Shown here piece after piece: positions 7,558 through 18,850 of a DNA stretch of 35,518 nucleotides. Below the pieces are notes generated by a model, which was not told where the DNA came from, made no database searches, and was given only the letters and a program-made list of their open reading frames with translations. Every line of letters starts with the position of its first letter. Position 1 is the first letter of the stretch. Location: contig JAGXHV010000017.1 in assembly GCA_024636005.1 (NCBI GenBank), positions 1 to 35,518 of the forward strand, read 5' to 3'. Position numbers and translations under genes: made by a program. The stretch comes from Bacillota bacterium. Its GTDB lineage: Bacteria > Bacillota > Clostridia > Peptostreptococcales > Acidaminobacteraceae.

Positions 7558-8739
7558 ATGGAACATCTTTTTTCTGAACGCGTTAAAAAATTAAAGGCAT
7601 CTGAAATTAGAGAGATACTTAAATTAACACAGAGACCTGAAATCATTTCTTTTGCAGGTGGATTACCAGCACCGGAATTGTTTCCTGTCGAAGCCTATAA
7701 GCAAATGGCCATCAAAGTTCTGGATGAGATGGGAATGGAAGCGCTTCAATACAGTACCACAGAAGGTTATGACCCCCTTAGAGAGAAAATAGCAGCACGC
7801 ATGGGTAACTGTGGCATTTCAGCTGAAAAGCAGGACATACTCATCACAAATGGTTCTCAACAAGGGCTAGATTTTACTGGGAAGATTTTTATCAATCCAG
7901 GAGATTATGTCCTATGTGAGAGTCCAAGTTATTTGGGTGCGATCAATGCTTTTAGAGCCTATGAATGCGAGTTCCAAGAAGTTGAGACCGATTCTGATGG
8001 CATGGTTATGGAGAGTCTTGAATGGGCGATCCAAGAGCACCCCAAAGCCAAATTCATCTATGTGATTCCTGATTTTCAGAATCCATCTGGTAGAACTTGG
8101 TCTAAAGAGCGTCGAACCAAACTCATTGAAATTGCGAACCGATACAATTTGGTAATCATTGAAGATAATCCTTATGGTGAACTCAGATATGAAGGTGAAG
8201 CGATTCCAGCCATTAAATCTTTTGACACAGAAGGTAGAGTGGTCTATTTGGGAACATTTTCCAAGACATTCTCACCCGGTCTCAGAATCGGTTGGGTATG
8301 TGCGTCACCATTATTACTCAACAAATACATCACTGTAAAGCAAGGGGCGGATCTTCAGGCGAGTTCAATCAGCCAAAGAGAGCTCAACGCATATCTTGAA
8401 AACTATGATTTTGATACTCATATAGGTTCGATCATCAATGCCTATAGAAAGAGAAGAAATCTGATGTTATCAGAAATGGATAAGACTTTTCCAAAAGCAG
8501 CGGTTTATGAGATACCAAAGGGTGGTCTTTTCGCTTGGGTGATGTTGCCTGAAGAAATAGATGCAAAAGAAATCATGGTCACTGCTGTGGAAAACAAAGT
8601 GGCATTTGTACCTGGAGGATCCTTTTTCCCGAATGGGGGCAAAGAGAATTCCATGCGACTTAATTTTTCAAACATGCCTGAAGAAAAAATAATTGAAGGC
8701 ATCGGTAGATTAGGAAAAATATTGAGTGAACTTATGTAA
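7558..8739 (+). CDS. PLP-dependent aminotransferase, class I/II (LysN/MocR-like)
   Basis: This 393-residue cytoplasmic enzyme has the class I fold: FAGGLPAPELFP near the N-terminus, NGSQQGLD (98-105), FQNPSGRTWS, EDNPYGELRY (D203, Y206) and the Schiff-base Lys236 in GTFSKTFSPGLRIGW. The pattern is that of the 2-aminoadipate / aromatic / branched-chain aminotransferases related to the MocR C-domain; the substrate is not fixed by sequence. I chose ATG 7558, six bases after AGGGGGC. A frame from 7456 adds 34 residues without family resemblance. The 116-base gap after trkA has small GACGTC repeats at 7515 and 7530 but no clear promoter. A Nudix gene follows after 24 bases. Confidence 0.9.
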   Translation: MEHLFSERVKKLKASEIREILKLTQRPEIISFAGGLPAPELFPVEAYKQMAIKVLDEMGMEALQYSTTEGYDPLREKIAARMGNCGISAEKQDILITNGSQQGLDFTGKIFINPGDYVLCESPSYLGAINAFRAYECEFQEVETDSDGMVMESLEWAIQEHPKAKFIYVIPDFQNPSGRTWSKERRTKLIEIANRYNLVIIEDNPYGELRYEGEAIPAIKSFDTEGRVVYLGTFSKTFSPGLRIGWVCASPLLLNKYITVKQGADLQASSISQRELNAYLENYDFDTHIGSIINAYRKRRNLMLSEMDKTFPKAAVYEIPKGGLFAWVMLPEEIDAKEIMVTAVENKVAFVPGGSFFPNGGKENSMRLNFSNMPEEKIIEGIGRLGKILSELM

Positions 8740-8763
8740 ATTAAATGAACGGGAGTGTGAATC

Positions 8764-9204
8764 ATGTTTCAAAGAGTGCAACATGTCGGGGTATATGGTT
8801 TGATTGTTTCAGAAAGTCAGGTCTTACTTGTTGAGAAATCAAGAGGACCATACATTGGAAAATGGGATTTGCCCGGTGGAAAAATCGAGTTTGGAGAGTC
8901 TCCCGATACGACGCTTATAAGAGAAATACTTGAAGAAACGGGACTTGAAATCGAGTCATTCAGTTTTTTTAAATCTGATGCTGTGGTTGTGAATTATGAA
9001 GATCCCGAACTTGGTAAATTGACATTGCATCATGTGGGGCTTATATATAAGGTGAAAGTCAAATCTGGCAAACCTATTGCACCAAAAGAAGATGATGAAG
9101 ATGTCATCAGTGCTAAATGGTGTGATTTGGTTGAAATGGATCATGATGAGTTTACACCTTTTGTCCAGGAATTATTGCTGGAGCACCCTGACACCATTCA
9201 ATAG
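8764..9204 (+). CDS. Nudix hydrolase
   Basis: This 146-residue protein hydrolyses a nucleoside-diphosphate-linked substrate that cannot be named here. It has a complete Nudix box, beginning GGKIEFGES and ending REILEETGL, with all catalytic Glu residues. No signal peptide is seen, so it is cytoplasmic. The ATG has GGGAG upstream at ten bases. It follows the aminotransferase by 24 bases with no terminator between them, so they probably share a message. A clear terminator lies after its stop. Confidence 0.92.
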   Translation: MFQRVQHVGVYGLIVSESQVLLVEKSRGPYIGKWDLPGGKIEFGESPDTTLIREILEETGLEIESFSFFKSDAVVVNYEDPELGKLTLHHVGLIYKVKVKSGKPIAPKEDDEDVISAKWCDLVEMDHDEFTPFVQELLLEHPDTIQ

Positions 9205-9210
9205 TATAGT

Positions 9211-9252
9211 CCCGGCTCGGAAAAGATGTGATCTTTACTGAGCTGGGATTTA
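9211..9252 (+). terminator. Intrinsic terminator after the first Nudix gene
   Basis: TCCCGGCTCGGAAAAGAT pairs, with one mismatch and one wobble, with ATCTTTACTGAGCTGGGA across a GTG loop, and TTT follows. The stem starts 6 bases after the stop codon. Confidence 0.75.
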
Positions 9253-9286
9253 ATGCGTTATAATGTGAAGAAAATAGAGGTCCTAT

Positions 9287-9823
9287 ATGAAACTCGAAAT
9301 CAAGGGATTGTTGTCCCGTTATAAACCATATGATGAACATAATGCCATGCAGTATGAAAAGCTTTGTGAATTTGTAGATTCACATGAGAGCCTCTTCGGA
9401 AAAAGAAATCCTACCGGTCATATCACCGCTTCAGCTTGGATTGTAGATCAAAGCTATAAATATGTTTTATTGACTCATCATGTCAAACTCAATCGTTGGC
9501 TACAACTTGGTGGTCACACAGAAGAAGATGAAACCATTATCGAGAGTGCCCTTAGGGAAGCTTTTGAAGAATCAGGACTTAATTCCGTGTCACTCTTATC
9601 TGATGATATCTTTGATCTGGATGTTCATGAAATCCCAAAACATGGATCAACTGAAAAACACTATCATTACGATTTGAGATTTTTGATGGTTGCATCAAAA
9701 GAAGAAGACCTGTATATCTCGGATGAGTCCCACGATCTCAAATGGTTTGAACTAGGCGAGGTGACCCAGTATACTGATGAGAAATCCATATTGAGAATGA
9801 TTGAGAAAACCAGGAACCTTTAA
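9287..9823 (+). CDS. Nudix hydrolase, second
   Basis: This 178-residue protein carries a Nudix box starting GGHTEEDET and ending REAFEESGL. Ahead of it, the HHVKLNRWLQLGGH stretch marks a Nudix subgroup often annotated only as NUDIX hydrolase. The region before the box (residues 1-45) is longer than in the neighbour at 8764, and the two are only distantly alike, so this is not a recent duplication. AGAGG lies six bases before the ATG. A terminator separates it from the upstream gene, and the LacI-family gene follows with its own promoter. The substrate is unknown. Confidence 0.9.
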   Translation: MKLEIKGLLSRYKPYDEHNAMQYEKLCEFVDSHESLFGKRNPTGHITASAWIVDQSYKYVLLTHHVKLNRWLQLGGHTEEDETIIESALREAFEESGLNSVSLLSDDIFDLDVHEIPKHGSTEKHYHYDLRFLMVASKEEDLYISDESHDLKWFELGEVTQYTDEKSILRMIEKTRNL

Positions 9824-9832
9824 ACACACCAC

Positions 9833-9861
9833 TTGATAATTGGGTTCAATCGGTGTATCAT
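9833..9861 (+). promoter_or_regulatory. Promoter of the LacI regulator / sensor operon
   Basis: TTGATA (9833-9838), a 17-base spacer and TATCAT (9856-9861) place the likely transcription start near 9868, inside the palindrome at 9866-9881. Confidence 0.6.
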
Positions 9862-9865
9862 TAAA

Positions 9866-11898
<2,033 letters not shown>

Positions 11899-11907
11899 AG
11901 GATGATT

Positions 11908-13404
11908 ATGAAGACGTGGTTATTTCAAAATACATTAAAAAGAAAAGTGTTTCTGTTTGTTCTAGTGATTCTCGTATGTTTTTTGACGGGTTTTATTTAT
12001 ACGTTCTATGCGACTTATAAGGTCAATGAGCAAATCAATGAAATGTTTTCTACCAGTATCATGCTCAATGAGATGCAAGACAACATGAACACATTGGAAG
12101 TTCAGCTTGAAAATTATCTGGCGACTAAAAATTCAGACAGTTTTGTCCAGTATTTGAATATGTACAATGAACTTGGCAGTATGAGAACCAATTTTAACTA
12201 CGGCAAATCCAATGATCCATCGCGACTTCAACTCCATAATATCGGTATGTTACTCGATGCTTATCTGGATAAAGCTGAACTCGCCATTGAATATAAAAGA
12301 GCGAGAAACACAGAACATTATCTGGAATCCTATTCTGAACTTTTGACGGTGGACCACTATATCAATCTCAAAGTCAGCCAACTGGAAGAATGGGATTTTG
12401 AAACCAATCTTGAGAATTACTTGCTTTTAACTGAAAAAGTCAAGTTGGTTCAAAATGGACTGATTCTAATGGTTGGGCTTTTAATCTCATTGAGCGTCTT
12501 GTTCGTCTTCACTTTCTCAACCAATGTCACGCGGCCAATTGTGGAACTCAGCAACAGGGCGAGGGCAATATCTGAGGGACAATATACCTTTGGAAAGATA
12601 GAGGGAGAACACTTTAAAGAAGCTCAGGTCCTTGAATCCGCTTTTGACAATATGGCTATGCACATCAAAAATTACATTGAGGAATTAAGGGATAAGGTTG
12701 ACACGGAAAACAAGCTCAGATTATCCGAAATCGAAAAACTAAGAATGCAAAATCTCCTCAACCAAGCTGAACTCATGGCGCTTCAGGCGCAAATAAATCC
12801 ACATTTTTTATTCAATACACTGAATGCGGGAATGCAGCTGGCCATTATTGAAAATGCAGACAGAACGAGCTCATTTTTGGAGGATCTATCGCAACTCTTC
12901 AGATACAATATTCAAAGTTTGGAAAACAAGGTGACCTTAAAGGAAGAATTAGTCAATGTCCACAATTATTGCTCATTGATGAAAGTCAGATTTGGCGAAC
13001 AGTTCGTTTTTGACTTTGATATTGATGAGAACACGCTAAGAGTTGAAATGCCACCACTTATATTGCAACCGATCATTGAGAATGCGCTGATTCATGGGTT
13101 TAAGAATCGTACAGGTAAAGGACGAATACAAATAATTAGTGAACTGGATCATGATAAAGTCAGAATTGAAGTCAAAGACAATGGTGAAGGTATTGATCAT
13201 GACGTCTTAGAGCAGCTTAACAACAAAAATTTTGAGAAGAATTCAGTTAAAAAAGGGTACACAACTGGACTTGGACTTGGCAATGTCTATGACCGGCTAA
13301 AACATTTTTTCAATAAAGAAGAACTTTTTTTCATTGAGAGCATTAAAGAGGAATACACCAGCATTATCCTATGGATACCACTTGAAGGGAGAAAAAACCA
13401 ATGA
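11908..13404 (+). CDS. Sensor histidine kinase, YesM/LytS type
   Basis: This 498-residue membrane kinase has a first membrane helix at about 13-36, an extracytoplasmic segment of about 145 residues, a second helix at 182-204, a HAMP linker (205-257), a coiled-coil stretch, and the His_kinase domain with QAQINPHFLFNTLN (phospho-acceptor H299). The HATPase domain shows PPLILQPIIENALIHG, KDNGEGID and GLGLGNVYDRL. Its outside part lacks a recognisable ligand fold, consistent with receiving its signal from the adjacent binding proteins. I chose ATG 11908 because AGAGG abuts the ATG at 11902 but stands six bases before 11908. It overlaps the response-regulator gene by 4 bases. Confidence 0.93.
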   Translation: MKTWLFQNTLKRKVFLFVLVILVCFLTGFIYTFYATYKVNEQINEMFSTSIMLNEMQDNMNTLEVQLENYLATKNSDSFVQYLNMYNELGSMRTNFNYGKSNDPSRLQLHNIGMLLDAYLDKAELAIEYKRARNTEHYLESYSELLTVDHYINLKVSQLEEWDFETNLENYLLLTEKVKLVQNGLILMVGLLISLSVLFVFTFSTNVTRPIVELSNRARAISEGQYTFGKIEGEHFKEAQVLESAFDNMAMHIKNYIEELRDKVDTENKLRLSEIEKLRMQNLLNQAELMALQAQINPHFLFNTLNAGMQLAIIENADRTSSFLEDLSQLFRYNIQSLENKVTLKEELVNVHNYCSLMKVRFGEQFVFDFDIDENTLRVEMPPLILQPIIENALIHGFKNRTGKGRIQIISELDHDKVRIEVKDNGEGIDHDVLEQLNNKNFEKNSVKKGYTTGLGLGNVYDRLKHFFNKEELFFIESIKEEYTSIILWIPLEGRKNQ

Positions 13405-14948
13405 TTAGAATTCTGATAGTGGATGACGAGGCTATAGTTCTTGAATCGGTTTCGGGTGTCCTTGAAAAAGCGTTTGAAGTGGTTATAGAAACGGCTAGGA
13501 ATAGCAGAGAAGGTCTGATAAAAATGGAACATTTCAGACCTCATATCATCATGACCGATATTCGTATGCCTGGAATGAGTGGACTTGAATTCATCGAAAG
13601 GGTCCGAAAAGTGGATCGAATGGTTAAAATCATCATTGTATCTGCACATGATCATTTTGAATACGCAAAAGAAGCTGTGAAATTCAATGTGGAAGAATAT
13701 CTTTTAAAGCCGCTATCCAAAAGCAAAATGATTGAAGTGGTTGAGGAAGTCATTGATAAAGTGCTCCAGGAAGAAACACATAGAAACAAGGAACTGGAAC
13801 ACATTGAAAAGTATTATCAATCCATACAACTCGTTGAAAGCAATTTTTTCAATTCCATCATCCTTGGAAGAAATTATATGAAGTACATCAATCATTATAG
13901 GGAAATTTTAGAGATTCCTATGCTAAGTGGTTATTTTGTCGTCATAGACTTTTCGCATTTATCTTCCAGTTCAGATTTTGATGCTCTAAACAAATTCAAT
14001 CAAAAGATGAATGAGAGCAGTGAGTTCCTTCGGACTTCAATCAAGTATCATGCGGATGCCCTTGTCAGTCATCCGTTCCTTAATAGGGTTTTCATCTACA
14101 TCGAACGGAGTACAAGAAGAATAGATCAAGCGTTTTGGAGCAGTTTGAGCGAAGAAATCATTGACCGTTTCCAATTGAATGTACGGATTGGGATCGGAGG
14201 TGATAAGGATATCGAAAAAAATTCGGAATCTTATGCTGAGGCCATATTGGCACTGAAACTCACCAATAAGAATTTGACAACGATTGGTGATGTTCAGTCT
14301 AGCGATACCTCTTTCGATCATTTTGAAGAGATTTCCACTTTGCTATTTGATGATTTCATTTCTAGAAACAAACGATTCAAACATACGCTTAATCAGTTTG
14401 AAGGGGAGTACTTAAAAATGCTTGGAGATAAAAACACACTAGAGTACGCGGAAGCAATTTTGATCGAACTAATGGTGAAAATGCAGTCAAAGTGTGTTTT
14501 ATCTTCAGACTCAAACAGTCATTATCTCACCGGGCTTCTTGAAAAACTGCCAGCACAGAAAATTCATTTTTTCGAAAAAAACGTTTTGGAGTGGTTTTCA
14601 CTTTATGCAAAAATGCAAAGAGAATCCTTTAATCCTATCACTATCGATGCGATAGACGTTTTACAGAAATCATTTTCTGAAGAGTTGTCTCTTGAAAAGA
14701 TTTCTGAGAACGTGAACGTGACACCACAATATTTATCCAAAATATTCAAGGAAGACACAGGAGTAACTTTTAAGGAATTCCTCACAGAACTTCGTATCGA
14801 GGCAGCAAAGAAACTTTTAAGAAGTGGTGAGATCGGTTTGAAAGATGTGGGTCACAAGGTGGGATACAATGATACAAGTTATTTTATCAGGTCGTTTAAA
14901 AAACACGAGGGCATAACGCCTAAGGATTATCAGAGGTTGAACAGATGA
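13401..14948 (+). CDS. Response regulator, YesN/AraC type
   Basis: This 515-residue regulator has an N-terminal receiver domain (1-120) with acidic pocket D8/D9, phospho-acceptor D53 in MTDIRMPGMSG, and K103 in EYLLKPL. A long middle region (about 130-410) has no motif I recognise; in YesN-type proteins it is a linker or GGDEF-like remnant. The C-terminal 100 residues are an AraC double helix-turn-helix, with LSLEKISENVNVTPQYLSKI and VGYNDTSYFIRSFKKHEG. It is the partner of the kinase directly upstream (4-base overlap) and overlaps the next binding-protein gene the same way. A plausible target is the mglB promoter, where direct repeats abut the -35. Confidence 0.94.
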   Translation: MIRILIVDDEAIVLESVSGVLEKAFEVVIETARNSREGLIKMEHFRPHIIMTDIRMPGMSGLEFIERVRKVDRMVKIIIVSAHDHFEYAKEAVKFNVEEYLLKPLSKSKMIEVVEEVIDKVLQEETHRNKELEHIEKYYQSIQLVESNFFNSIILGRNYMKYINHYREILEIPMLSGYFVVIDFSHLSSSSDFDALNKFNQKMNESSEFLRTSIKYHADALVSHPFLNRVFIYIERSTRRIDQAFWSSLSEEIIDRFQLNVRIGIGGDKDIEKNSESYAEAILALKLTNKNLTTIGDVQSSDTSFDHFEEISTLLFDDFISRNKRFKHTLNQFEGEYLKMLGDKNTLEYAEAILIELMVKMQSKCVLSSDSNSHYLTGLLEKLPAQKIHFFEKNVLEWFSLYAKMQRESFNPITIDAIDVLQKSFSEELSLEKISENVNVTPQYLSKIFKEDTGVTFKEFLTELRIEAAKKLLRSGEIGLKDVGHKVGYNDTSYFIRSFKKHEGITPKDYQRLNR

Positions 14949-15988
14949 AGAGCAAATGGGTATTAATGACTTTACTGATATTGGCTTTTATGACAGGATG
15001 TGTTGCCGAACAACCTGAGCTTGTGGAAGACGATGTGATAAAAATCGGGATTTCGTTTGACAGTTTTGTCGTTGAACGTTGGCAAAGAGAAATGGAAATC
15101 CTTGTCGCGACCGCTACAGAACTGGGAGCGATAGTGGATGTACAAATTGCAAATGAGGATATTGAAAAACAAATTGAACAAATCAAGTATTTGATATCTC
15201 AGAATGTTGACGTTCTGATTATAGTACCAAAGGATGCCAAAGCACTCTCACCAGCAATCAATGAAGCTTATAGAAACGGCATTGAGATCATAGCGTATGA
15301 CCGATTGATCATTCATCCCGACCTCGACCTTTATATATCCTTTGACAATGAAGCAATAGGGGAGAATATTTCGGAAAGATTGATTGGTGCGCTGAAATTG
15401 GAAGAGGAAGCACCACCAAAGCAGATACTGATCATCAATGGCGATCCGAGCGACAACAATTCCTCACTCCTCAATATCGGTTTTCATAAAAAGATTGATC
15501 CTATGATTGAAATTGGAGAAGTAGAAATTCTTGACGAAATATGGGCTAATGAATGGAGAGAACAGTATGCCAAGGATGTCGTAGAAAAACATCTGTCACT
15601 TGGCAATCATATCGATGGCATCATCGCGGCAAATGATGTTCTTGCAACTGGAGTCATCGAGGTGCTTTCAAAATGGCAATTGGCAGGTGACGTTTTTGTG
15701 GTCAGCCAGGATGCTGAGCTTTCAGCATGCCAGAGAATTGTTGAAGGCACACAGCTCGCAACAGTCTTTAAACCCATCAACGAACTGGCTATTACTACTG
15801 CAAAAATTGCCATTGAAATGGCAAAGGGCAATAAAGTTGAAACGGAAGACACCATATTCAATCAATATCGTGAAATTCCATTTGTGAAACTTAATGCTTT
15901 TGTTGTCGACGACTCGAACATGGAAGAAATCATCATCGATAGTGGTTTTCATAGAAAAGAAGATGTATATCTCAATAAAAACAAATAA
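14945..15988 (+). CDS. Lipoprotein sugar-binding protein (XylF/peripla_BP_4-like)
   Basis: This 347-residue protein has a lipoprotein signal peptide with lipobox MTGC (C19), so it is secreted and lipid-anchored. The mature part is a type I sugar-binding protein of the xylose/ribose-binding class: IKIGISFDSFVVERWQRE, QNVDVLIIVPKDAKALSP, NGIEIIAYDRLI, and the AANDVLATGVIEVLSKW hinge block. It overlaps the response-regulator gene by 4 bases and no permease or ATPase gene belongs to this operon, so it may be a second sensing subunit for the kinase. It could instead deliver sugar to the MglAC complex encoded after the next terminator. A perfect palindromic terminator follows its stop. Confidence 0.85.
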   Translation: MKSKWVLMTLLILAFMTGCVAEQPELVEDDVIKIGISFDSFVVERWQREMEILVATATELGAIVDVQIANEDIEKQIEQIKYLISQNVDVLIIVPKDAKALSPAINEAYRNGIEIIAYDRLIIHPDLDLYISFDNEAIGENISERLIGALKLEEEAPPKQILIINGDPSDNNSSLLNIGFHKKIDPMIEIGEVEILDEIWANEWREQYAKDVVEKHLSLGNHIDGIIAANDVLATGVIEVLSKWQLAGDVFVVSQDAELSACQRIVEGTQLATVFKPINELAITTAKIAIEMAKGNKVETEDTIFNQYREIPFVKLNAFVVDDSNMEEIIIDSGFHRKEDVYLNKNK

Positions 15989-15994
15989 AAAAGC

Positions 15995-16032
15995 AAAAAG
16001 AGAAAAAATTAATATTAATTTTTTCTCTTTTT
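15995..16032. terminator. Perfect AT-rich palindrome, intrinsic terminator
   Basis: Two 19-base arms form an exact palindrome centred at 16013/16014, with AAAAAGAG at one edge and CTCTTTTT at the other. It starts 7 bases after the stop of the sensor operon and separates that operon from mglB. Confidence 0.8.
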
Positions 16033-16068
16033 ATTATTGTATACATAATTAAGTGCAAAATAGATGAT

Positions 16069-16098
16069 AAAATTGTGAAACTGATTAAATTTGTGAAT
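16069..16098 (+). promoter_or_regulatory. Direct repeats upstream of the mglB -35, candidate activator sites
   Basis: AAAATTGTGAAA (16069-16080) and AAATTTGTGAAT (16087-16098) are near-identical direct repeats spaced 18 bases apart, the second abutting the -35 hexamer. A third partial copy, AAATTTGTG, is at 16112-16120. Paired direct repeats against the -35 are the usual layout for AraC-type activators, so the YesN-like regulator is a candidate binder. Confidence 0.4.
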
Positions 16099-16126
16099 TG
16101 ACTTTCATGTTAAATTTGTGTAAAAT
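16098..16126 (+). promoter_or_regulatory. Promoter of the mgl-GH42 operon
   Basis: TTGACT (16098-16103), a 17-base spacer and TAAAAT (16121-16126) form a good sigma-A promoter. The -10 lies inside the first mglB operator palindrome. Confidence 0.75.
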
Positions 16127-16133
16127 TTTATTA
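16118..16133. promoter_or_regulatory. Putative LacI-family operator 2
   Basis: GTGTAAAATTTTATTA matches operator 1 at 12 of 16 positions and overlaps the mglB -10 hexamer, a classic repressor position. Its core TAAAATTTTA is a perfect palindrome. Confidence 0.5.
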
Positions 16134-16141
16134 AACAAATG

Positions 16142-16157
16142 TCGTAAATATTTACTA
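16142..16157. promoter_or_regulatory. Putative LacI-family operator 3
   Basis: TCGTAAATATTTACTA has the perfect palindrome GTAAATATTTAC and matches operator 1 closely. Its centre is 24 bases downstream of the centre of operator 2, in the untranslated leader of mglB. Confidence 0.65.
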
Positions 16158-16197
16158 AACGCATTTTGTTTCAAAAAAGAATTGGGGAGATGAAAAA

Positions 16198-17220
16198 ATG
16201 AAAAAATTAGTAGCCGTTTTATTGATTATGATGATGGTTTTCTCATTGACAGCTTGTGCTTCAGAGCCAGAAGCGGACGCACTACCAACCATCGGGGTAA
16301 CGATTTACAAGTATGATGACAACTTCATGTCATTTGTCAGAAGAGCTATTGAAACAGCTGCAGTAGACAAAGCAACTTTAGACATGAGTGATTCACAGAA
16401 TTCACAAGCGACTCAAAACGATCAAGTTGATACCATGATTTCAAAAGGTGCAAAAGCACTTGCAATCAACTTGGTAGATCCACAAGCTGCTGAAACCATT
16501 ATTTCTAAAGCACAAGCAGCAGATCTTCCAGTAGTATTCTTCAACAAAGAGCCTGAAGCTTCTGTTTTAGCTAGCTATGATAGAGCTTGGTATGTTGGAA
16601 CAGCTTCTGCAGAAGCAGGAATCATTCAAGGTGAATTGGTATCTGAACAATGGAAAGCAAATCCAGATTGGGACAGAAATGGCGATGGCGTTATGTCATA
16701 CGTTCTTATGAAAGGTGAGCCAGGCCATCCAGATGCTGAAGCAAGAACTAAATTTGTAATTGAAACTATCGTTGCAAATGGAATTGAAGTTGAAGAACTT
16801 GAATTACAAACAGGTATGTGGGATACAACAAAAGGTAAAGAATTAATGGATGCTTGGATTTCTAAGCATGGTGATGCAATTGAAATGGTAATTGCTAACA
16901 ACGACGGTATGGCACTTGGCGCAGTACAATCACTTAATGCAGCTGGTTATTTTGCAGCTGACAAATTTATGCCAGTTGTTGGCGTAGATGCAATTCCAGA
17001 TGTACTTGAAGAGATTAAAGCGGGTAGAATGATTGGAACTGTACTAAACGATGCTAAAAATCAAGGTAGTGCTTCATTTGATTTAGCGTACAATGTAGCT
17101 ATGGGAAAAGATCCACTTGAAGGCACTTCGTGGACATTTGATGACAACAAATCAGTACGTGTACCATATGTTGGTGTGACAATTGATAATATCGAATTTG
17201 CTGAAGAAGCTTATAAATAA
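16198..17220 (+). CDS. mglB: Galactose/methyl-galactoside ABC transporter substrate-binding protein
   Basis: This 340-residue lipoprotein (lipobox LTAC, C20) is the extracellular receptor of the galactose importer. It has the D-galactose/D-glucose-binding protein marks: IGVTIYKYDDNFMSFVRR, ALAINLVDPQAAETII, VVFFNKEPE, IANNDGMALGA, VVGVDAIPDVLE and, diagnostically, the calcium loop DWDRNGDGVMSY typical of MglB. The strong GGGGAG site and a codon choice simpler than its neighbours suggest high expression. It is followed by a terminator and then mglA and mglC, the usual order. The promoter carries two palindromes for the LacI-type regulator. Glucose or galactose are the expected ligands. Confidence 0.94.
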   Translation: MKKLVAVLLIMMMVFSLTACASEPEADALPTIGVTIYKYDDNFMSFVRRAIETAAVDKATLDMSDSQNSQATQNDQVDTMISKGAKALAINLVDPQAAETIISKAQAADLPVVFFNKEPEASVLASYDRAWYVGTASAEAGIIQGELVSEQWKANPDWDRNGDGVMSYVLMKGEPGHPDAEARTKFVIETIVANGIEVEELELQTGMWDTTKGKELMDAWISKHGDAIEMVIANNDGMALGAVQSLNAAGYFAADKFMPVVGVDAIPDVLEEIKAGRMIGTVLNDAKNQGSASFDLAYNVAMGKDPLEGTSWTFDDNKSVRVPYVGVTIDNIEFAEEAYK

Positions 17221-17234
17221 GCTGTAATATTACT

Positions 17235-17269
17235 AAATTCGAGATGCAGATTTGCATCTCGAATTTTTT
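17235..17269 (+). terminator. Intergenic hairpin/terminator between mglB and mglA
   Basis: AAATTCGAGATGCA (17235-17248) and TGCATCTCGAATTT (17253-17266) form a perfect 14-base-pair stem with a GATT loop, then TTT. A leaky terminator here would keep the binding protein in excess over the ATPase and permease, as is common in binding-protein operons. Confidence 0.85.
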
Positions 17270-17329
17270 GAGAATGAAAACAATACTTTAAAGGGTATTA
17301 AATATAAAAATCGGAAGGGGGCGAAGTCC

Positions 17330-18835
17330 TTGCAAAACAACAACGATCAATTTTTGCTCGAAATGATTGGAGTTTCTAAGGAATTCCCCGGGGTCAAGGC
17401 ACTGGATGGTGTTGATCTTAGGGTTCGAAAAGGAAGCGTACATGCTCTAATGGGGGAAAATGGCGCAGGAAAATCAACGCTGATGAAGTGCTTGTTCGGA
17501 ATTTATAGAATGAACGAAGGCCATATAAGATTTGACGGTGAGGATGTGAATTTCACGTCGTCTAAGCATGCACTGGACAATGGTGTATCAATGGTGCATC
17601 AGGAACTCAATCAAGTAAGATCAACTCGAATCATGGACAATATCTGGCTTGGAAGATTTCCAACGAAAGGGCTATTTGTAGACGAAGATAAAATGTATCG
17701 GGATACAATTGCAATCTTCAAGGAGCTGGATATCAATCTCAACCCCAAACAAAAAGTTAAGGAACTTCAAGTTTCAGAGAGTCAAATGGTTGAAATCGCA
17801 AAAGCGGTTTCGTACAATTCAAAGTTGATCGTAATGGACGAGCCGACATCTTCTTTAACTGAAAAAGAAGTTGGACACCTTTTTAAAATCATAAGGGCAC
17901 TCAAGAAAAAAGAAGTATCGGTTATTTACATTTCGCATAAAATGGAAGAAATCGAGCAAATTTGTGACGATGTCACAGTAATGCGTGATGGTAAATGGAT
18001 CGCCACAAAATCGATTGACAATATTACAACAGATGAAATTATCTCATTAATGGTCGGTCGTGACTTGACCAACCGTTTTCCACCCAAAACAAACAAACCG
18101 CAAGATATCATTCTTAAAGTTGAAAATCTTACAGCGGTTCATCAACCCTCTATCAAAGATGTGTCTTTTGACCTTAAAAAGGGAGAGATACTCGGAATTG
18201 CAGGTCTGGTTGGTGCCAAAAGAACTGATTTGGTTGAATCGATTTTTGCAGAACGTCATGCAACGGGTAGAATTGAGCTTCATGGCAAAGAAATGCATTT
18301 TAAAAGTCCTGAACATGCCATAAAAAATGGGTTCGCACTAGTGACTGAAGAGCGCCGTGCAACGGGAATTTTTCCAAATCAAAATATTTCTTTTAACTCG
18401 ATTATCGCAAACATTGACCGTTATATTAAGAAAAATTGGTTGTTGGACGAGACGAAAATCAAAAGTGACACCAATTGGGCGATTGACAGCATGAGTGTTA
18501 AAACCCCGAGTATGAAAACACTGATTATGTCATTATCAGGTGGAAATCAGCAAAAGGTGATTATCGGAAGGTGGCTTCTCACAGAACCAGAAGTATTTTT
18601 GATGGATGAGCCAACTAGAGGGATTGATGTCGGGGCAAAATATGATATTTATCAATTGATGATTGATCTTGCTGACAAAGGAAAGGCAATCATCATGGTA
18701 TCCTCTGAGATGGCTGAGCTTTTAGGAGTTACAGATCGAATATTGGTTATGAGTAATGGACGTATGGCCGGCATTGTCAATACAAACGAGACAACTCAAG
18801 AGGAAATTTTGAGACTGTCTGCGAAATTTTTATAG
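17330..18835 (+). CDS. mglA: Galactose/methyl-galactoside ABC transporter ATP-binding protein
   Basis: This 501-residue protein is the fused double-ATPase of the sugar importer. The first half has a full Walker A (GENGAGKST, 42-50), a [12 protein letters not shown] signature and Walker [12 protein letters not shown]. The second half has the degenerate Walker [10 protein letters not shown] usual in this family, the LSGGNQQK signature and [15 protein letters not shown] chose the TTG at 17330, which follows GGAAGGGGG by 8 bases; a longer frame from 17252 would start inside the terminator stem. The rare TTG start together with the upstream hairpin fits lower output than mglB. mglC follows after 15 bases. 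Confidence 0.92.
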   Translation: MQNNNDQFLLEMIGVSKEFPGVKALDGVDLRVRKGSVHALMGENGAGKSTLMKCLFGIYRMNEGHIRFDGEDVNFTSSKHALDNGVSMVHQELNQVRSTRIMDNIWLGRFPTKGLFVDEDKMYRDTIAIFKELDINLNPKQKVKELQVSESQMVEIAKAVSYNSKLIVMDEPTSSLTEKEVGHLFKIIRALKKKEVSVIYISHKMEEIEQICDDVTVMRDGKWIATKSIDNITTDEIISLMVGRDLTNRFPPKTNKPQDIILKVENLTAVHQPSIKDVSFDLKKGEILGIAGLVGAKRTDLVESIFAERHATGRIELHGKEMHFKSPEHAIKNGFALVTEERRATGIFPNQNISFNSIIANIDRYIKKNWLLDETKIKSDTNWAIDSMSVKTPSMKTLIMSLSGGNQQKVIIGRWLLTEPEVFLMDEPTRGIDVGAKYDIYQLMIDLADKGKAIIMVSSEMAELLGVTDRILVMSNGRMAGIVNTNETTQEEILRLSAKFL

Positions 18836-18850
18836 TGGGGAGATGGATAA

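Noticed and set aside
8764-9823. Recent tandem duplication of Nudix genes
   Set aside because: The two proteins differ in length, flanking motifs and most residues outside the Nudix box.
17252-17329. N-terminal extension of mglA from a TTG at 17252
   Set aside because: It begins within the stem of the mglB terminator, while the TTG at 17330 has a strong ribosome binding site and gives the normal MglA length.
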